From positions 1,287,096 to 1,351,095 of the forward strand of contig NW_027506895.1 of the NCBI RefSeq assembly GCF_052324685.1: 64,000 bases of DNA. The letters are read 5' to 3'. The stretch comes from Brachyhypopomus gauderio (taxonomy: Eukaryota > Chordata > Actinopteri > Gymnotiformes > Hypopomidae). A model generated the notes under the pieces. The model worked only from the letters and a program-made list of their open reading frames with translations, was not told where the DNA came from and searched no databases. A program made the position numbers and the translations under genes. Positions 10,039 to 46,097 of the stretch are shown piece by piece. How positions within the stretch are numbered: position 1 is the first letter of the stretch; every line of letters begins with the position of its first letter.

Positions 10039-11186
10039 TTTATTAAGTTCTTTTTAAACTTTGAAAGCTCCGATTCGTTTTTCAATAGCATTTTATTTAA
10101 TGTAATCCTTTTACAGTGACATACGTGATCTGCAACTCCTTCCCCCATTGAGAGGCGGATGGTATCTTTGCTTTTATGTACAGTCGATCGATTACACACA
10201 AGTCAAAGCCTTTTACAGTTCGGCTAATTCAAGGCCCACCTTAAGCAAATTATTTTCCTTCAATTTTGGGGGGACGCTAATGTTTTGTTGTTTCTTTTTT
10301 TCCCTCTTTTCACAAACGTACCATGTTTTAGTGCCAACAACCTTAACACAGAAGAGCAACCACTGGAAACGGTTTCTACTCAACATTAGTAGCCCGCCAG
10401 TCCGCAGCTGAACTAGTTGTTGAGGATGGAGAACACCTGGTGGCGTAACACCTGGGGCGTAACACCTGGTGGCGTAACACCAGCAGCGCGTCTGAGCGAC
10501 ACCTGGCTTACCTCAACCACACACAACAAAAACAAGGATGGAGAAAACTGGCCAGCTGTCTGCTCGTAGAATAGTAGCACATTTTCGTGTCAAACTCTTG
10601 AGGCACCCCAACACAACCACTGGACATCCAGGTACAAAAAGCGGCGACATCATTTAGGATAATAAAAATAAGAGTGTAAATATATATTCATATTTATAAA
10701 TTTCTAACTGTATTTACAAGAAAGTCACTACTCGAATGACTTTAGCGATTTAACGGTCCATTGTTAGAATACTTTTGGACAGTCCAGTAAGTGAAATAAG
10801 CTTTTGAAATGAATTTGACTTCAGGGAGGAGAAAACAAAGAAATGAAAATCCTTGTTTGTTAGCTATGAAAAAAAAAAATCTAAATACTTAAAACATTCA
10901 GCAACGATGTCAGCATTCACTTCGTTTGGACCCTTATCCAAGTCCAGAGGGAGAGAGGACACGCTCCTTCTCTGTTCATAAACTGCAGTCTGTTACAAGT
11001 GCCCTAAACCTTGCCCACGTCAACAGTGGCTAGACGATGCTTCCAGCTGTAAAGTCTCGATGCGTGAGGCGTTCAAACCCTCACTGGTCCACTCCGCAGT
11101 GCGCACTGTACTTGAGCAGTCTCTCCTGCAGTTCATGTGTGAAGCTCCAGCTCGGGTGCACACTGCAGGTCGTGAGGTGAGGGTGC
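10039..11186 (-). other. fgfr1: Probable 3' UTR of fgfr1
   Basis: The sequence follows directly after the fgfr1 stop codon and is AT-rich with no coding potential. Candidate AATAAA polyadenylation signals on the minus strand lie at 10092-10097 and 10039-10044, giving a UTR of about 1.1 kb. A short repeat of GGCGTAACACCTGG units lies at about 10437-10482. The true cleavage site is not known. Confidence 0.5.
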
Positions 11187-33496
<22,310 letters not shown>

Positions 33497-33526
33497 GGTC
33501 TTCAGGAGGAGCTTCAGCGCCGTGGT

Positions 33527-33535
33527 CTACAACAT
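33527..33535 (-). promoter_or_regulatory. fgfr1: Minimal upstream ORF (ATG TTG TAG) in the fgfr1 5' UTR
   Basis: The exon 2 leader has one ATG at 33533-33535, followed after one codon by TAG. It sits 30 nt before the main ATG. A two-codon uORF this close could lower translation. The effect is inference. Confidence 0.6.
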
Positions 33536-34897
33536 CGCTGCGCGCCCAGCACAGCTCTTCACCCTGAGGGAGAGAGAGGACGTTACACACCGACACCCGT
33601 CTGCAGAACACACACATCTGGAACGCTGCTCGAGCCGAGCGAAGGACCCTGGAACCAACCAACCGGGGTCGTGTGACGAGACACAACTCTCCTCAGAAAA
33701 CAGGTAGTATGGCGTCAGAACCGGACCTGTTACCTTGACTTCACAGAATCTCCCTCAGTGTGGCTAGAGAAAGACAGTATTTACGACCAGATAAACAGAT
33801 AAACCCAATGTCACTTCTTTCCACCACTCCCACAAATTCTTGCTGCACTGCTGGGGGGTGGAGGGGGGGGGGGGGGGTCGTCCAGCAGCCTTGGTGAGCT
33901 TCCCCCTCACGTGCTGACGTTGGCCGATAAACCACGCGGCGCAGTCACGGACAAACGTTCCGCAGGGCTCGGTTCGAGAGTACGGTACGCTGCCGTCGTC
34001 GACAATGACATCACGCATCCTTCAGATGAAGAGAAGTTCAGAGTCCAAGAGAAGTTCAGAGTCGTTTTTCTCTTTGCTTATGCCACAGGCCAAACAGGCC
34101 CATTACACACTCACACAGGCGCACGCACCTCTACGCGGCCGGCCTGTCGTCAGCACAGAAGCCAAGCACATGTCCGCCTTACATACGGAGCAGACTGCTG
34201 GTCGGCGAAGGAGAAGCAGGAGGAGGTTGAGAGGAGGAGAGTTTGGACAGCTCACAGTGTCTGAGGCTGAACAGTATCTTCTTAATGGACGAGCACGGCC
34301 AAGATTCACAATGAGCGAAGACTTACAATGAGCCAAGGCACTCGCACACACTGCAGGTTAAAAATGTTAGACAGCTCTAAGGCAGACACCCCCCCCCCCC
34401 CCGCCCTATCACTGCACAGAACCACACACACACACACCCCCCATTTGTCCTACTGCAGGAGCGCATTCACCAAATGTCTCCCTCCATCCATCCCTCTCAC
34501 ACTCTCACACACACGCACACGAGGAGGCTGATCACACTTGCCGTTCATTAAGGATAGTTTGAAACATCAAGCTTCATACATCTGCTTTAAACACCCTAAT
34601 AATGGTACGGAGGCCCTTCTGTGTTGATTGGGTTTAGCAGTATTTGGATATTGGGTTTCAACTCCAAGCTCACACGGCTCGTTGCTTTGACAGAACGCAA
34701 CTCGAGGAAGGCAGAGCGAAGCCCCAGCGACAGATCCATCCTCCGCCAGCCCACCAGGGAGACGACGACGGCCGCCGTGTCGTCCTTCAGCTCTGCTGGT
34801 GTCCCTCATGGACCTGCTCTTACAGTGCAGCCATTTCATCTCCTCCACAGCTGTAGAACACTGGGCTTAGAAGCACAATACAAGTGAACAGATACTG

Positions 34898-35090
34898 AGA
34901 AACACGGGAGAAGGGAGGAGAAACAGGGGAGAAGGGAGGAGAAACAGGGGAGAAGGAAGGAGAAACAGGGAAGAAGGGAGGAGAAACAGGGAAGAAGGGA
35001 GGAGAAACATGGGAGAAGGAAGGAGAAACAGGGAAGAAGGGAGGAGAAACACGGGAGAAGGGAGGAGAAACGCGGGAGAAGGAAGGAGAT
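34898..35090 (+). repeat. 21-bp tandem repeat (GGAGAAACAGGGGAGAAGGGA)
   Basis: About nine units of a purine-rich 21-mer with small variants. The period is a multiple of three, which gives an open FLLPSPV-type frame on the minus strand that is not regarded as a gene. Confidence 0.85.
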
Positions 35091-35311
35091 TAACATTAAC
35101 CAGTCTGCCAAAGCTCTCTGTCCCCAAGACCAGGGGTCAAACATCAGATCAGACTAAGAGGGGTGAAAGAGGGACTAGGCGGTGGTTGCTACAGGGAAGT
35201 GTGTGTGTGTGTGTGTGTGTGTAAATATGGGGTATCATGTGTGTGAGAGTCTGAGGCTCTGTCCAGCAGCTCTTCTCAGCTGCCAGACACTCGGAAGTGA
35301 GAAGAGCTTAT

Positions 35312-35312
<1 letters not shown>

Positions 35313-35372
<60 letters not shown>
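35313..35372 (+). repeat. CA microsatellite
   Basis: Pure CA run of 60 bp. Confidence 0.9.
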
Positions 35373-35374
<2 letters not shown>

Positions 35375-36677
35375 CACAAGTCTGGGGTGGGAGCGCGAGG
35401 TCAGGAGGCAGCAGGATTCGTATTCTCTTCAAATTCGTCATAGAGGAGGAAGATTCTCTTCCAAGAAAAACAACGTTCATTAGCCGACTGGACCTCAGGG
35501 CTAGCAAACAGCGAGAGCTGCGTTCAGTCCTTATTCGGTTAGACCATCAGAAGAGCAGCTGATGACGAGCTCCTGTTCTCAAACGTGGACCAGGTGTGTT
35601 CGCTCTGGTGTTAGGGCTGCTCACCAAGATGCCCACCAACACACACTGTAGTGAACGTCAGGATTGCAGTCGATGCCCGTTTCTCAACACAAATTCATCA
35701 GATTTTCACGTTGACCGTTCCTCCCTTCAGCCGACCGGCCAGGCTCAGATATCAGCGTGAATGGACAGGTGTGCAAAACGCAGAGAAACCGACCAACTTC
35801 GTTTTCAAAACGGCAGTAAACGCTTCCGTTTGAAAATCAAGGCCAGAGAGGACTCCGCTGAAGTCCTCAGCCAAGATAAAGAAAACCTCGAGCTCTAATC
35901 TTTCATCTTGGTCCGCATAAAGAAGTGAGCAGCAATGAAGACAAACCTTTGGAACAAACTTGAAGACTCAACTTGAGGCCGTTTTCTTAAGGCGGTGGAA
36001 GTAATGCCGGAAGGTTAGAGCCCTCATTAATGGCACTCTGAGACATTCTCTCGCTGTGATCGGTGGAGGAGAACGAGTGAGTGGAAAGACCTGGCCCCTC
36101 CCCCGCCTCATTACCGCCGCCTGCTAACCAAGCGGAACGTTCCGGAGGGTGGCGGCGTTGCACACCAGAGGACGGGAGCGTCTATGCTTGCATGGGCCGG
36201 AACCGCAGCCCGGTGGGGCCGCCCCCGGGGGCGGGCCTCTGTACAAGGGAGGCTGTTATGGGCGGTCCGGTGCACCCTACACACACGGCCACTCCCATTC
36301 TGTACCACCCCCCTCCCTGGCCACACCCACTACCCTTTACCCCCGTTCATACCATCACTGGCTGATGATTCCAACTCCACTTTCACTTGCATCCCTTACT
36401 CCTGTCCTGTGTATAACTGATAACTGTGTATAACTCACCCCACACACACACACACACACCTCCATCCCTGGCATTTTGACACATGGGTTGTGGTCTACAG
36501 AGCAAACAGACTTACACACCACTGTCCATTTTCAACTCCGAGTCCTTCACACAGCAGTGCAACACTGACTGTCTCTTTGGAAAAGCTCTGACTGTTACCT
36601 CCCCGAGCCACTCCAGCCCTGCAAATCAGAGCTCAGAGCAGAATTCCTCCACTCCCATTCCGAAACCACCACCACCA

Positions 36678-36679
<2 letters not shown>

Positions 36680-36763
<84 letters not shown>
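36680..36763 (+). repeat. CT microsatellite
   Basis: Pure CT run of about 84 bp. Confidence 0.9.
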
Positions 36764-36766
<3 letters not shown>

Positions 36767-38921
36767 AAGACTGTTCTCTCTCGTGTCCCCTCGGACTCTC
36801 CTGATCCTCGTTGAACATGAGGCAGATACAGACATGGACTCCCCCTGAGTCACCAACACCCACGTGTAGCCCACACACAGTTCAGCACCAGTCAGGGACA
36901 CTGGGCTCCACAGTCACACCCGTCACAGATCTACGCCTGTGAGATCATCCACCCAAAAAGGCAGCCACCCACACTCTGTCTAAAAGATAAAAACGGAAAC
37001 CAAACTTTCATTTTCAGAACACGCACTTCTCATTTTGAGAAGACCCGAGTGGGCCACAGAGGCTCCTGTCCGATTGGTCCTGCTGAAATACACCCTGTTG
37101 AGTAGCACACATGGAATTTCTAGCTAGTATGAGAATCAATTATGACAAAATTGTCAAACTCTCAGCTGGAAAGAGCTCGTGGCCAGACTGTCCCAAATGA
37201 GTCTTTTGCAGCTTTGATGTGAACTCTCTTACTGTAAAGCATCTGAACTTCTGACCTGATTTCAAGGATACCCTGGAAAAACAACACAGGTCAGATCCTG
37301 AAGGCCCGGCAAACTGCAACAATTTTCTCCTCCAATTTCACTAATTGATGCAATTATGGCCTTAAACACAGCTGCATTTTTACACGGGTTAGGTACACTT
37401 CTCCATTTCAAAGCTTGAATGCAATTCGTGCAAAAGGGATTAGTATGTAAAACTCTGAAAATGTTTTGAAAATGCCAAACAAATGCCAAAAAAGGCATAA
37501 ATAATAAAACCTATAATAAATTATAATAAAGACCTCACCCAAGAATGGTAAAATCACAAGGTGTTCACCATATTTACATATATAAAAAAGTAGAAAAATT
37601 TTTGTGTCCGTCATATCTTCAATCTCCATTTCAAACATTGTGTACCGTTACTGTCCACACTGCATGGCCACTGTGAGTCCAGTGGGTTTTACGTCAGTAC
37701 CAGCAGGACCACTACACCACCATGGTGGACACGTGCGTGCCACCAGACCCAAGGTGGAGACTGGCCATGCCAACAGCCCCACAGCCTGGAGGAAGTCATG
37801 ACCGGAGCTGACCGTATGAGTGCTTGTGGACAACCAGGGGAAAATGAGGCAGAAAATTCATGCTGTCCAAACGATGCTCTCTTACTGGGTTTCTGGAGGA
37901 AAACTCTGAAAACCCGGAGCGTTCTCCTACATTCTGAAGAGGGGACCCTAATGACTCCTCCTAAGGACCACTAAACACACACCAGCTCAAGGGTGTCCCT
38001 CATCTGATGTCCGCAGTACCATATTATCATAAACATGATGTATTCAAAATAGTATTTTAGCTACCACCAAGATTACTTGTCCAAGACCTTTCGCATCAAA
38101 TCATGGCCTGAGCGACCCAACTTGGAAAAAAGGTGGCAGAGAGTTTCTATGAAAAATACATGAAAGCAATTTCAGTGCAATGTTCAGGACTTGTGGAACA
38201 AAAACAAAGACGACAGCCAAGCTCAGCCTGGAAGACCCGGTCCAAACCGCCCAGTTGACCGGGACTGAATACCGTATAGCCATATTCAACAACACTCTAG
38301 GTCTAAGTCGTTATTAAAACTTCGAACCACTTCGCTGCCGAAGGTGTTGAAACACTTTTATCCTGACAAATGGTTAGAAAACATCCACGTTCTAGCTGCG
38401 CGTCAGCGGGGCGCACGCGCCTCCACTCGCGTGTACAAACAACGCACGCGCACTCGCACGCGCGGCTTGGCCATTTGCTTCTGCAAAGTCCGTATTCCAA
38501 ATATTAAAAACCATCTGGCATGGGATGCAACGCTGCTGATCCGTTTACCAGCTATTCCGCAGTGGTCTTCATCAACATTTCCCCCTCAGCATTCCGCCTT
38601 ATAACGTTAGACATGCTCCCCCTGTTCCTGGTAGACATGAAAGTAAATCTAGTAACTAACATAGGAAATGGGGCATTCTTAATCCAAACCAGAGCATCTC
38701 AAGAACTTCCAGCATTGTATTCAAACCAACACACTCGTTTGGGGAAATGTTTATTTTTTCAGAAAGTGCATTATTTGGAGATCTTAGAAATGTGTTTCCA
38801 CAAACACATCTCCTCTTTCCCCTCCACCTACCCCTTGTCTCTCTCTCTATTTTCTCGTTAAAACACACATATTTAGTGTAAAGGTTCTCCGTTTGGTGCT
38901 GGTGTGAGGTATGCTGCTCAC

Positions 38922-39560
38922 CTTCTCTTTCCTGGTCAACGGTGGGAAGGGGGGAAAGTGTGGATCCGAGATTGGGAGGTAATTTCGTCTTCGTAGAAAT
39001 ACTTCGTGTTCTTTAACAGTTCCTACTCGAAAACTCCACAGTTGTCCATTTTCCTCTTCGTATCTGCTGTTAAAACGTTTTAAAACGGTAGCCCGGAATA
39101 TGCTTCTCGGAATTGCACAAGTGATAAGAACTTAAGAAGCGAGTGTATAACTAACAAAGATCATTTACAGACGTGTTCGCTCCCCAAACCACTTCAAGAT
39201 GATTTATCGCCAATCCAAACGCCTAAGACTTTAAAACAATCAGTTTATTTCAATTCCCAAAGAAATCTGTACCTTCCTATCGAAGGAAAATCCTCCCCGT
39301 GTTCTTTTTGTTCGGGTCTGTTCTATCCGGGGGGAGAAATGGGGGAAAAACTTTTATCTCTTCCTCGATCGGTAATCCTCAGGAAAAAAGTGGAATTCGA
39401 AGCGCGGACGGGATTAAAACGCGTCTAAACGCCGATATTGGGTCTGAGCGTGGAGGTCCTGCGAGACAGAAGGTTCCGTGTGCATCCCTGGACGCTCGGG
39501 TCTGCTCCCCAGTTCGGAGGGTCCAGGACGAGATCGCGGTACGCGGAGATCTACTAGGTT
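38922..39560 (-). other. fgfr1: Probable fgfr1 non-coding exon 1 (5' UTR)
   Basis: A strong donor (GAGAAG/GTGAGC) lies at 38921-38922 on the minus strand. It is preceded by CpG-containing sequence with no long frame, as expected for the non-coding first exon of FGFR1. The 5' limit is a guess placed inside the CpG-rich block. No transcript evidence is available. Confidence 0.4.
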
Positions 39561-39700
39561 TGCTGGAGCGCGCGAGCACGCACGCGCTCGCTTCACTTGA
39601 TTTAAAACCTGCCCCCCCCCCTACACCCCCCCCGCGACACCTCAGGACTCTCCATCACTACTACCGGTGCATTATGGGAGTGTAGTTTTTCCTCGGGTTT
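39390..39700 (-). promoter_or_regulatory. fgfr1: CpG-rich promoter region of fgfr1
   Basis: CpG density rises sharply (for example GCGCGCGAGCACGCACGCGC near 39566), in contrast to the CpG-poor flanks. There is no obvious TATA box. A ZNF143-type site lies just upstream. Confidence 0.5.
39669..39686 (-). promoter_or_regulatory. ZNF143/Staf-like site at the fgfr1 promoter
   Basis: The minus strand reads ACTACACTCCCATAATGC, close to the ACTACAATTCCCAGAATGC-type consensus recalled for ZNF143, which typically sits just upstream of CpG-type start sites. Confidence 0.45.
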
Positions 39701-40214
39701 CGCTAACGCGGTTCTTCCTGCACAGCTGTTTTGGGTTATTTCCACACATTCCCAACACGTATACAGTCGGGATAATATTATTTTAAATAATCCGTCACGT
39801 CAGGAACACACGCCAAGAGCGTATCACACATAAAAAGTTTAAAAAAAAACAACAACAAAGAATTAATCAAGAAGCGCAAATAAATAACTACCTGCAAAAA
39901 CACATTTGTATTAAAGTATTAATTAATAAACATTTAAATGTAAATTAAAATGTATTCTCAAATTAGCAAACAAACAAATACTAATAATAAAAAGAATCAA
40001 TTGTTAAGCGCTTTTCAAGACATACCAGGACACTACAATAAGGAAAATAATACAAATAATAACTGCCTCATCCAAATAAATATATCTTACATTCTGCCTA
40101 TATTTCGGATTCCACCACTGATGTGCTTGTTATGATTGTTGTTCAGACCGAACTGTTTCTGTATTAACATTCAGATTTACAAGATGAGAACTGCCCCCAT
40201 AGTCACGGACGTTA

Positions 40215-40345
40215 TTTTGGGGGGGAACGGGGGGGACATGTCCCCCCCACTTTTTCAAAAGCCGGTTTTGGTCCCCTCCAGTTTTTACGGTTAAAAACCA
40301 AATATTTAAATAGCGACGAATCCATGTCCCCCCCACTTTTGAAAT
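40215..40345. repeat. Palindromic G/C patch, possible transposon fragment
   Basis: At 40229-40248 seven G, ACATGT and seven C form a perfect 20-bp palindrome. The phrase CATGTCCCCCCCACTTTT recurs about 85 bp later (near 40324). This looks like part of a mobile element, but I do not recognise the family. Confidence 0.3.
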
Positions 40346-40892
40346 CAAAATTATGTCCATGCCCATAGTAATAATGGCTTTGGTTGTTATTAGTGGGGCT
40401 GATGAAATGAGACTTGTGCATATCTTCAGAGAATGAGACGGCGGAGTTCTGTGCTGTAGTGGACTGTAGCTCCTCAGATATTTGATTGGTTTTGCGGTCC
40501 TCTGCTGGAAGATGAAGCGAACGCACGGCAGCATAACTGCGACGTTTTGGCTCTAGATCAAGGGCACGCGCAATGGTGGCGCGCGCAGGAGGGCCTCGCT
40601 GGACCGAGACAAACTGCTGCTGGTTGTTTTGTTTTTTTTGCGGATTCACTATAGTATATAGGGCAATGTTTCCTGAGAGACACAGACTGTGAAATGAAAA
40701 AGAAATGTTGTATTTTGAAAACAAAATGAATTCTTGGAGCTATGATTTGTTAGAAATTTGTGGTGAGTTCATTTTCAGATGTGTTTTTACTCATTTGAGG
40801 GGATTAGAAAGCTAGCCATCTGTTGAAACTAATATTTCATGTGCTATTATTGTGGGCCCTGAAAGACCCATAACAAATACTGCAAGGAGCTT

Positions 40893-40893
<1 letters not shown>

Positions 40894-40968
<75 letters not shown>
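40894..40968 (+). repeat. TG microsatellite
   Basis: Pure TG run of about 75 bp. Confidence 0.9.
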
Positions 40969-43378
40969 GAGAGCTACGGTAGTTTCCATAAACCTATACT
41001 CCAGTTTCTGAACTGGGTTTTGGTCAACATGGGTCTCTCACAAATGTATGCATTGAAATGAGAATAATATACCGTACTTGGGTTTACTGCTTTTAGGCAA
41101 AGCAGTTTGTTTAATGCTGAAAATATAAGGTGTAATAAAAAAGTATGTGTGAAAACCACACCTGAGATAGATATGTTCATAGAAAAACAAGTCAAAAGCC
41201 AAAATGTTTCACTTTTGTGTTACTGGTCTGTTTTTCATTCTTTTCATGACACCAGAACACTTTCTGTCCGATTAAACCTCAGTTGACCTCATTTTCTCAG
41301 CAAACAACAGTGTAAACCAGTAAAGCCCAGGTGGACATTATCCTAGCTGAGTAACACTCTCCGCACATCAACACCGCCCCAGGACCCAGCTTTCTCAGAA
41401 ACGCAAACTCATTTTCCACTCAGGCACCCATTGTTCAATCTGGTGGTGTTTTTGTTCCTTCGCAGCTATAGAACATGTTTTTAGATAATTGTTTGGAAAT
41501 TCAAAACACATTATAGTAAAATGTGAGGTAAATGCAATCACCCGTTCGTAATTCCAGAAGCCTGACAAGGCTGAAAGGTACGTTTTCTGAAAAGAGGAAG
41601 TGCTTTCTGGACCTTACTATTCAGAATGACAGAGTCTAGGTATAAATCGAACTAATTGTTAATTAGCCGGAGTCTTATTCTTTAAGCAAGCGAGCAGCCG
41701 GATCAGAAAGGGTCCCATTGACCTACTAAAGGGGGCTTATCAGCAAATACAGGAATGAACAGAGGCAGCAATGAAGTGTGAACCAGCCCTACAGAGACTA
41801 ATGAGACACAGGCTGGAGGAAGGGTGTGGGCGGGGGAGGGGTGGAGCTCAGAATGAACTGGGGGTTAGTGGGGGCACTGGGGCAATTGGAAATCTAGAGG
41901 GGCTTCCAGTTAAACTCTGGAAAAAGTCTACATCCAGTTGCAAAGTTTCAAATGGCTTTCGTGCCGCTTGGCGGAGTAACTCCTGGCAAAGTATAATTCC
42001 TGTATCAAAGTGAAATTCTGGGTCCAATGTCACATACAATCTGCCTATGTTGATTAACACTACAGATCACATAAAAGCTTTATGAATCTGCAGCAGCCCA
42101 TCTGGTTACCATATTATCATCCATATGTGTTAGAATCCAAAGCTGCCATCTGTTCCTGGACCTCTCGTACGGCTCTGTGACGCAGGAGTCAGCAACGCTC
42201 CAGCTTTGATTTGATTTTGTGGTGAGTGATGTTTTTCATCAGCAGAATCTTCATACCTCCTTGGCTGTCACGAGAAGACCGAGGATGGATTTAGGGTCGT
42301 CTTAAAGAAACATCCACACATGTCCCGGCTTTTGGGAAAGCCCGCAAAGTGCTTCAGATATTTCTGCTCACTCTGGCAGACTCCTAGTCTGTGAAGATGT
42401 GTGGTGGAAGGAGTTTTGGACGAACCCAGCAGGATTTATGGGATGGGATGTCACCCTGATAATACGAAACATATTTTTAGGGACGAGTTATCATTACCTC
42501 ATTGATTCAACCCACTCCACGTGACTTTACTGGAGAAACACAGACCATAAAGGATTTACAACTGTATTTATTACAACTATTTGTAATATATGTATTTATT
42601 ACATATAACTGCATTAATTACAAATTTAGATTGTAACTGTCGATTTAGGCAACATCAAAGAAGATCCAATTAAAAGAACTAGCCATCCACTGGAGGACTT
42701 TTATTTCACATCATATCGACGATCATGCTCAGATCATGCTCAGATTGATGCAGCTCACCGAACCCCAGATCAGCGTAAACCAACGACTCTTGGTCTTATT
42801 GTTATGACAACTAAGGAAGGATTGTAAAGCATCGTGAGGTCAAGCGACGTCCTCTTTAACCATCTGATTGTATAATTTTAGAATATTTAATTGAAATGTC
42901 AGTAGTGTTAAGTGTCACCACTGTCCTCTGCAACAGAAGCTAACGCACCACTGGTAGAATAACACAGTTTCTGTGTGCTTTGACGCATGGGTTTAAATCA
43001 ACCTCAGGTATGACCCAACTTTCGGTCCACTGCTGTTGTCTATGACTCAGAGGTCATGTAGATGTCACTTCCTTTAGTCGGGTCGTCAGTCACATTTTAG
43101 TGAGAGGAGAATCATTTTGCATTTTAACTCAATGGTTGTAGGGTTCCTGAGGTCCGACCCATGACTCCGATGCAAATGTCTTGAGTGTAGAGAGTAGATC
43201 CATGTGCTGGCAGAGGAAGACGGTCTTTATAAGTGGAACATAAACCAGGCAGGAAGCCAGCACAGAGACAGCCCAGCTGAGTAATGATCTGAAGTACATA
43301 ATCTCAAACTAACTGCCCTCAACCAGCACACAGAGAATGGGAGTAGTTATTACAGTGGTCACACCAGGTGCAGCGTGC

Positions 43379-43416
<38 letters not shown>

Positions 43417-46097
43417 AAGAGAGGGAGAGACTGAGAGCGTTCTGGGTGGCACAATGATGCTGTGTGGATATTTCTAGAAAAAGACAAAGACACAAGCGAG
43501 AGAAGAGAGACTTTTACAGTTGCAGTGGGGGGTGTTAGTGAGACATGGAGCACAAGTGACCCCAAACATACTCACAACACACACACACGGTTCAGCACAT
43601 CACGAGCCCACATAAACTAATAAAATAGGCTTTGTGTTACTGAAACTTCACTTGTCTAATGTTGACATACACCCATAGTTACACACATGCCTAATGTTTA
43701 TGCACAAAATTACTTCAACAATATTTCATATGCTCATTTGTTTATATAAAAAATTAACAGATTATGGATTTACACCAATCAACTTCTTAAAATCTTAACA
43801 GATTATGGTTTTAAACCAATCCATTTCCCCCAAACCTTCATTTTGCTCTTTCCCCATTACATTATTATGGGATAGTTGCCGGTGCCTTTTCAATGACGAA
43901 CACCTGTCACTAAGCAACAGTGTCCACATCTCTTTTACTGCCCTCTCTTCTTAATCGGTCTGTTGACTCTGCTTTGCCTCATAATAACTCCGGTTGCCAC
44001 AACTGGAGACCCACCTTTCTTTTTCAGCATTAAGCACATTCCCCGGGCGTCACCGGTGCTCACTCATCACTGGTGAAAGAAAGGAGAGAATCCCGCCCTC
44101 CGTCAGCAGTGCAAACAGACAGTGGTCGGCAGGCCCGGAACGCCGCTCCACAACAATAAGGCTATTGGACTGTGATTTGCATGCTCATTTGCATACCCTG
44201 CATAAGTGGCTAACTGCTCTTTCTATCTCTCCATTTCTCTCTCTAGCTCCTCCCACCTTCCCCTCCCCCTAACAAGGTACCTGTGCAGATATCCTAAAAT
44301 ACATATGTTTTGGTTTTTTGTTTTGCTGGGAACTTGCATCTTTGCTTATTCAGAATAACGGCTATGGTAAGTGTGCCATGCTGCTTTGGAGAAGCTCTAG
44401 TGGGTGATCTTTGGTCGCAGTAATGGGGTTCTTACTTAACCTTTAAAATACTTTTTTTTTAGGTATGGTCTTGAAGATCTAGACTGAGAACGCCATTTTA
44501 GCCATTGTACAACAGTGCAGTGCAGTAACAGTTCAATGAGAGGGCTAATGTTGATGTAATATGTGAGAGACCATTAGACCTTAATTAGGCTCTAACATCG
44601 TCAAAAAACCTACTCGAATTCCTTGTTTTTACTATAACCAATGGTGGACTGCCTCGTCCTGGTAAGTTCGAAAGTATGTCTCGCTGGTCCTGAGTTGAAC
44701 AAGCTGTCCAAAGACCTTCCTCTCATTACACCAGGGGTCTGAACTTGCAGTTCTCGTTATGTATCGAGAACGACAACCTGACATCAACGAACGTCCCAAA
44801 GCACGCACACAAGCGGAGATCGTGTTCGTCCGGCGACCACAGACACAGCTCCTACAGGCCGGGACAGGCATTGTGACATCACATCCTACTCACGGCCCTG
44901 GGTGTGGCCCACTGTCTACATGCTTAGCAGCAGGAAAATGATAGGGGACACTTAATACCATCGCCCCAGGCAGCTGTTTTCAACAGAGAGAGGCTCTCTG
45001 CAATGGGAAGCCTGAGATATGGTCTTTTCCATAGGCTCTATAACCTTCAGAGAACATTGTCAGTGGGCAGCCTAAGTGACTGTGGGAACAGATGAAGAAG
45101 GAACTCCATCACGTGGTAAAAGCTCAGGGTGAAGAATTTCTTTGTTGCCATGGTGCTGGCACAAACCCACAGCCTAGTAAACACAGAGGCAAGAGGAATG
45201 AGAAAAATGTTAATATAGGGTGCGTTTCACGCTGGTTGTGATTTATATGTCACCCCACCAATCCACTGCTAGTGTTTACTTTCATGGATATTGTTTATTT
45301 TAAGAATACAGATAAGACTGTTTAAATCTTTTAATTCACCTCTCCCAGCAAATGTCTGAGATAGAAAGCTTTAAGATTACAGTATCTTACGCAGTAACAC
45401 ACTTTGCATCAGCACGCACACACATGCAGGCACTCACACTAAATACACTACTATGGTAAGCACACTAAATACACTACTATGGTAAGCGCCGTCTCCTGCA
45501 GCGTGGCTCGAATATCCGTTGGTACGCAACGCTCCCTGTAGACATCGCTCAGTGACAGAGCACGGCGTTAACGGGCTGTGACTCGCTTTCGACATCGTTA
45601 TCCTGGGAATCAGGCTCAACCTGCTAACGGTAACGCAGCCAGACTAGCGCGGAGATTTAGATCAGACTGCTTTCTGCAGAAACGCCCCTTCGGCCTCTGT
45701 TAATGACTCCCAGACTAGTGTATGGCATTCTGCAAACATCACTCTAACGACTTCAAGACATGGATAAGCATCATGAGAAAGGTTTACTACAGACGTGTTT
45801 TACGCAGCATGGAGCAATACTTTTTAAGAAAGAAAAACTATTTTCTACCAAATAAAGGCATTTTTTTTGCAACAGTTAGATGTGTGTATATTCTGACCAT
45901 AGGCCAACAAATTTCGAAGTGGATCATTATTTTACTGTGTATACAATAATAGCTTTATTACTACAAACTAGCACGTTCCTCATGGTTTCTCACGGTACAT
46001 TTATTGTGCATTCTCTGTGCTCTTTTTTTACTGTTAGCAATTAAACAGCCACCCGGGACTGGAAAGCACGTCTGAGGTGCTGGTATGTGTTCCACAA

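Larger units (their letters stand above)
33564..38921 (-). other. fgfr1: fgfr1 intron 1 (about 5.4 kb)
   Basis: It holds a G run (about 33858-33876), a C run (about 34388-34402), a 21-bp tandem repeat (34898-35090), a TG run (35200-35222), CA (35313-35372) and CT (36680-36763). No coding exon is recognised. Confidence 0.5.
39700..46097. other. Gene-poor DNA upstream of fgfr1
   Basis: No exon is recognised. It contains an AT-rich stretch (39770-40130), a G/C palindromic patch (40215-40345), TG (40894-40968), TG/GA (43378-43413) and a direct duplication of a 24-bp ACTAAATACACTACTATGG unit (about 45437-45484). Confidence 0.4.

Noticed and set aside
40212..40724. 170-codon minus-strand frame over the G/C patch
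   Set aside because: No recognisable domain, and it crosses low-complexity G/C runs. It may be transposon debris.
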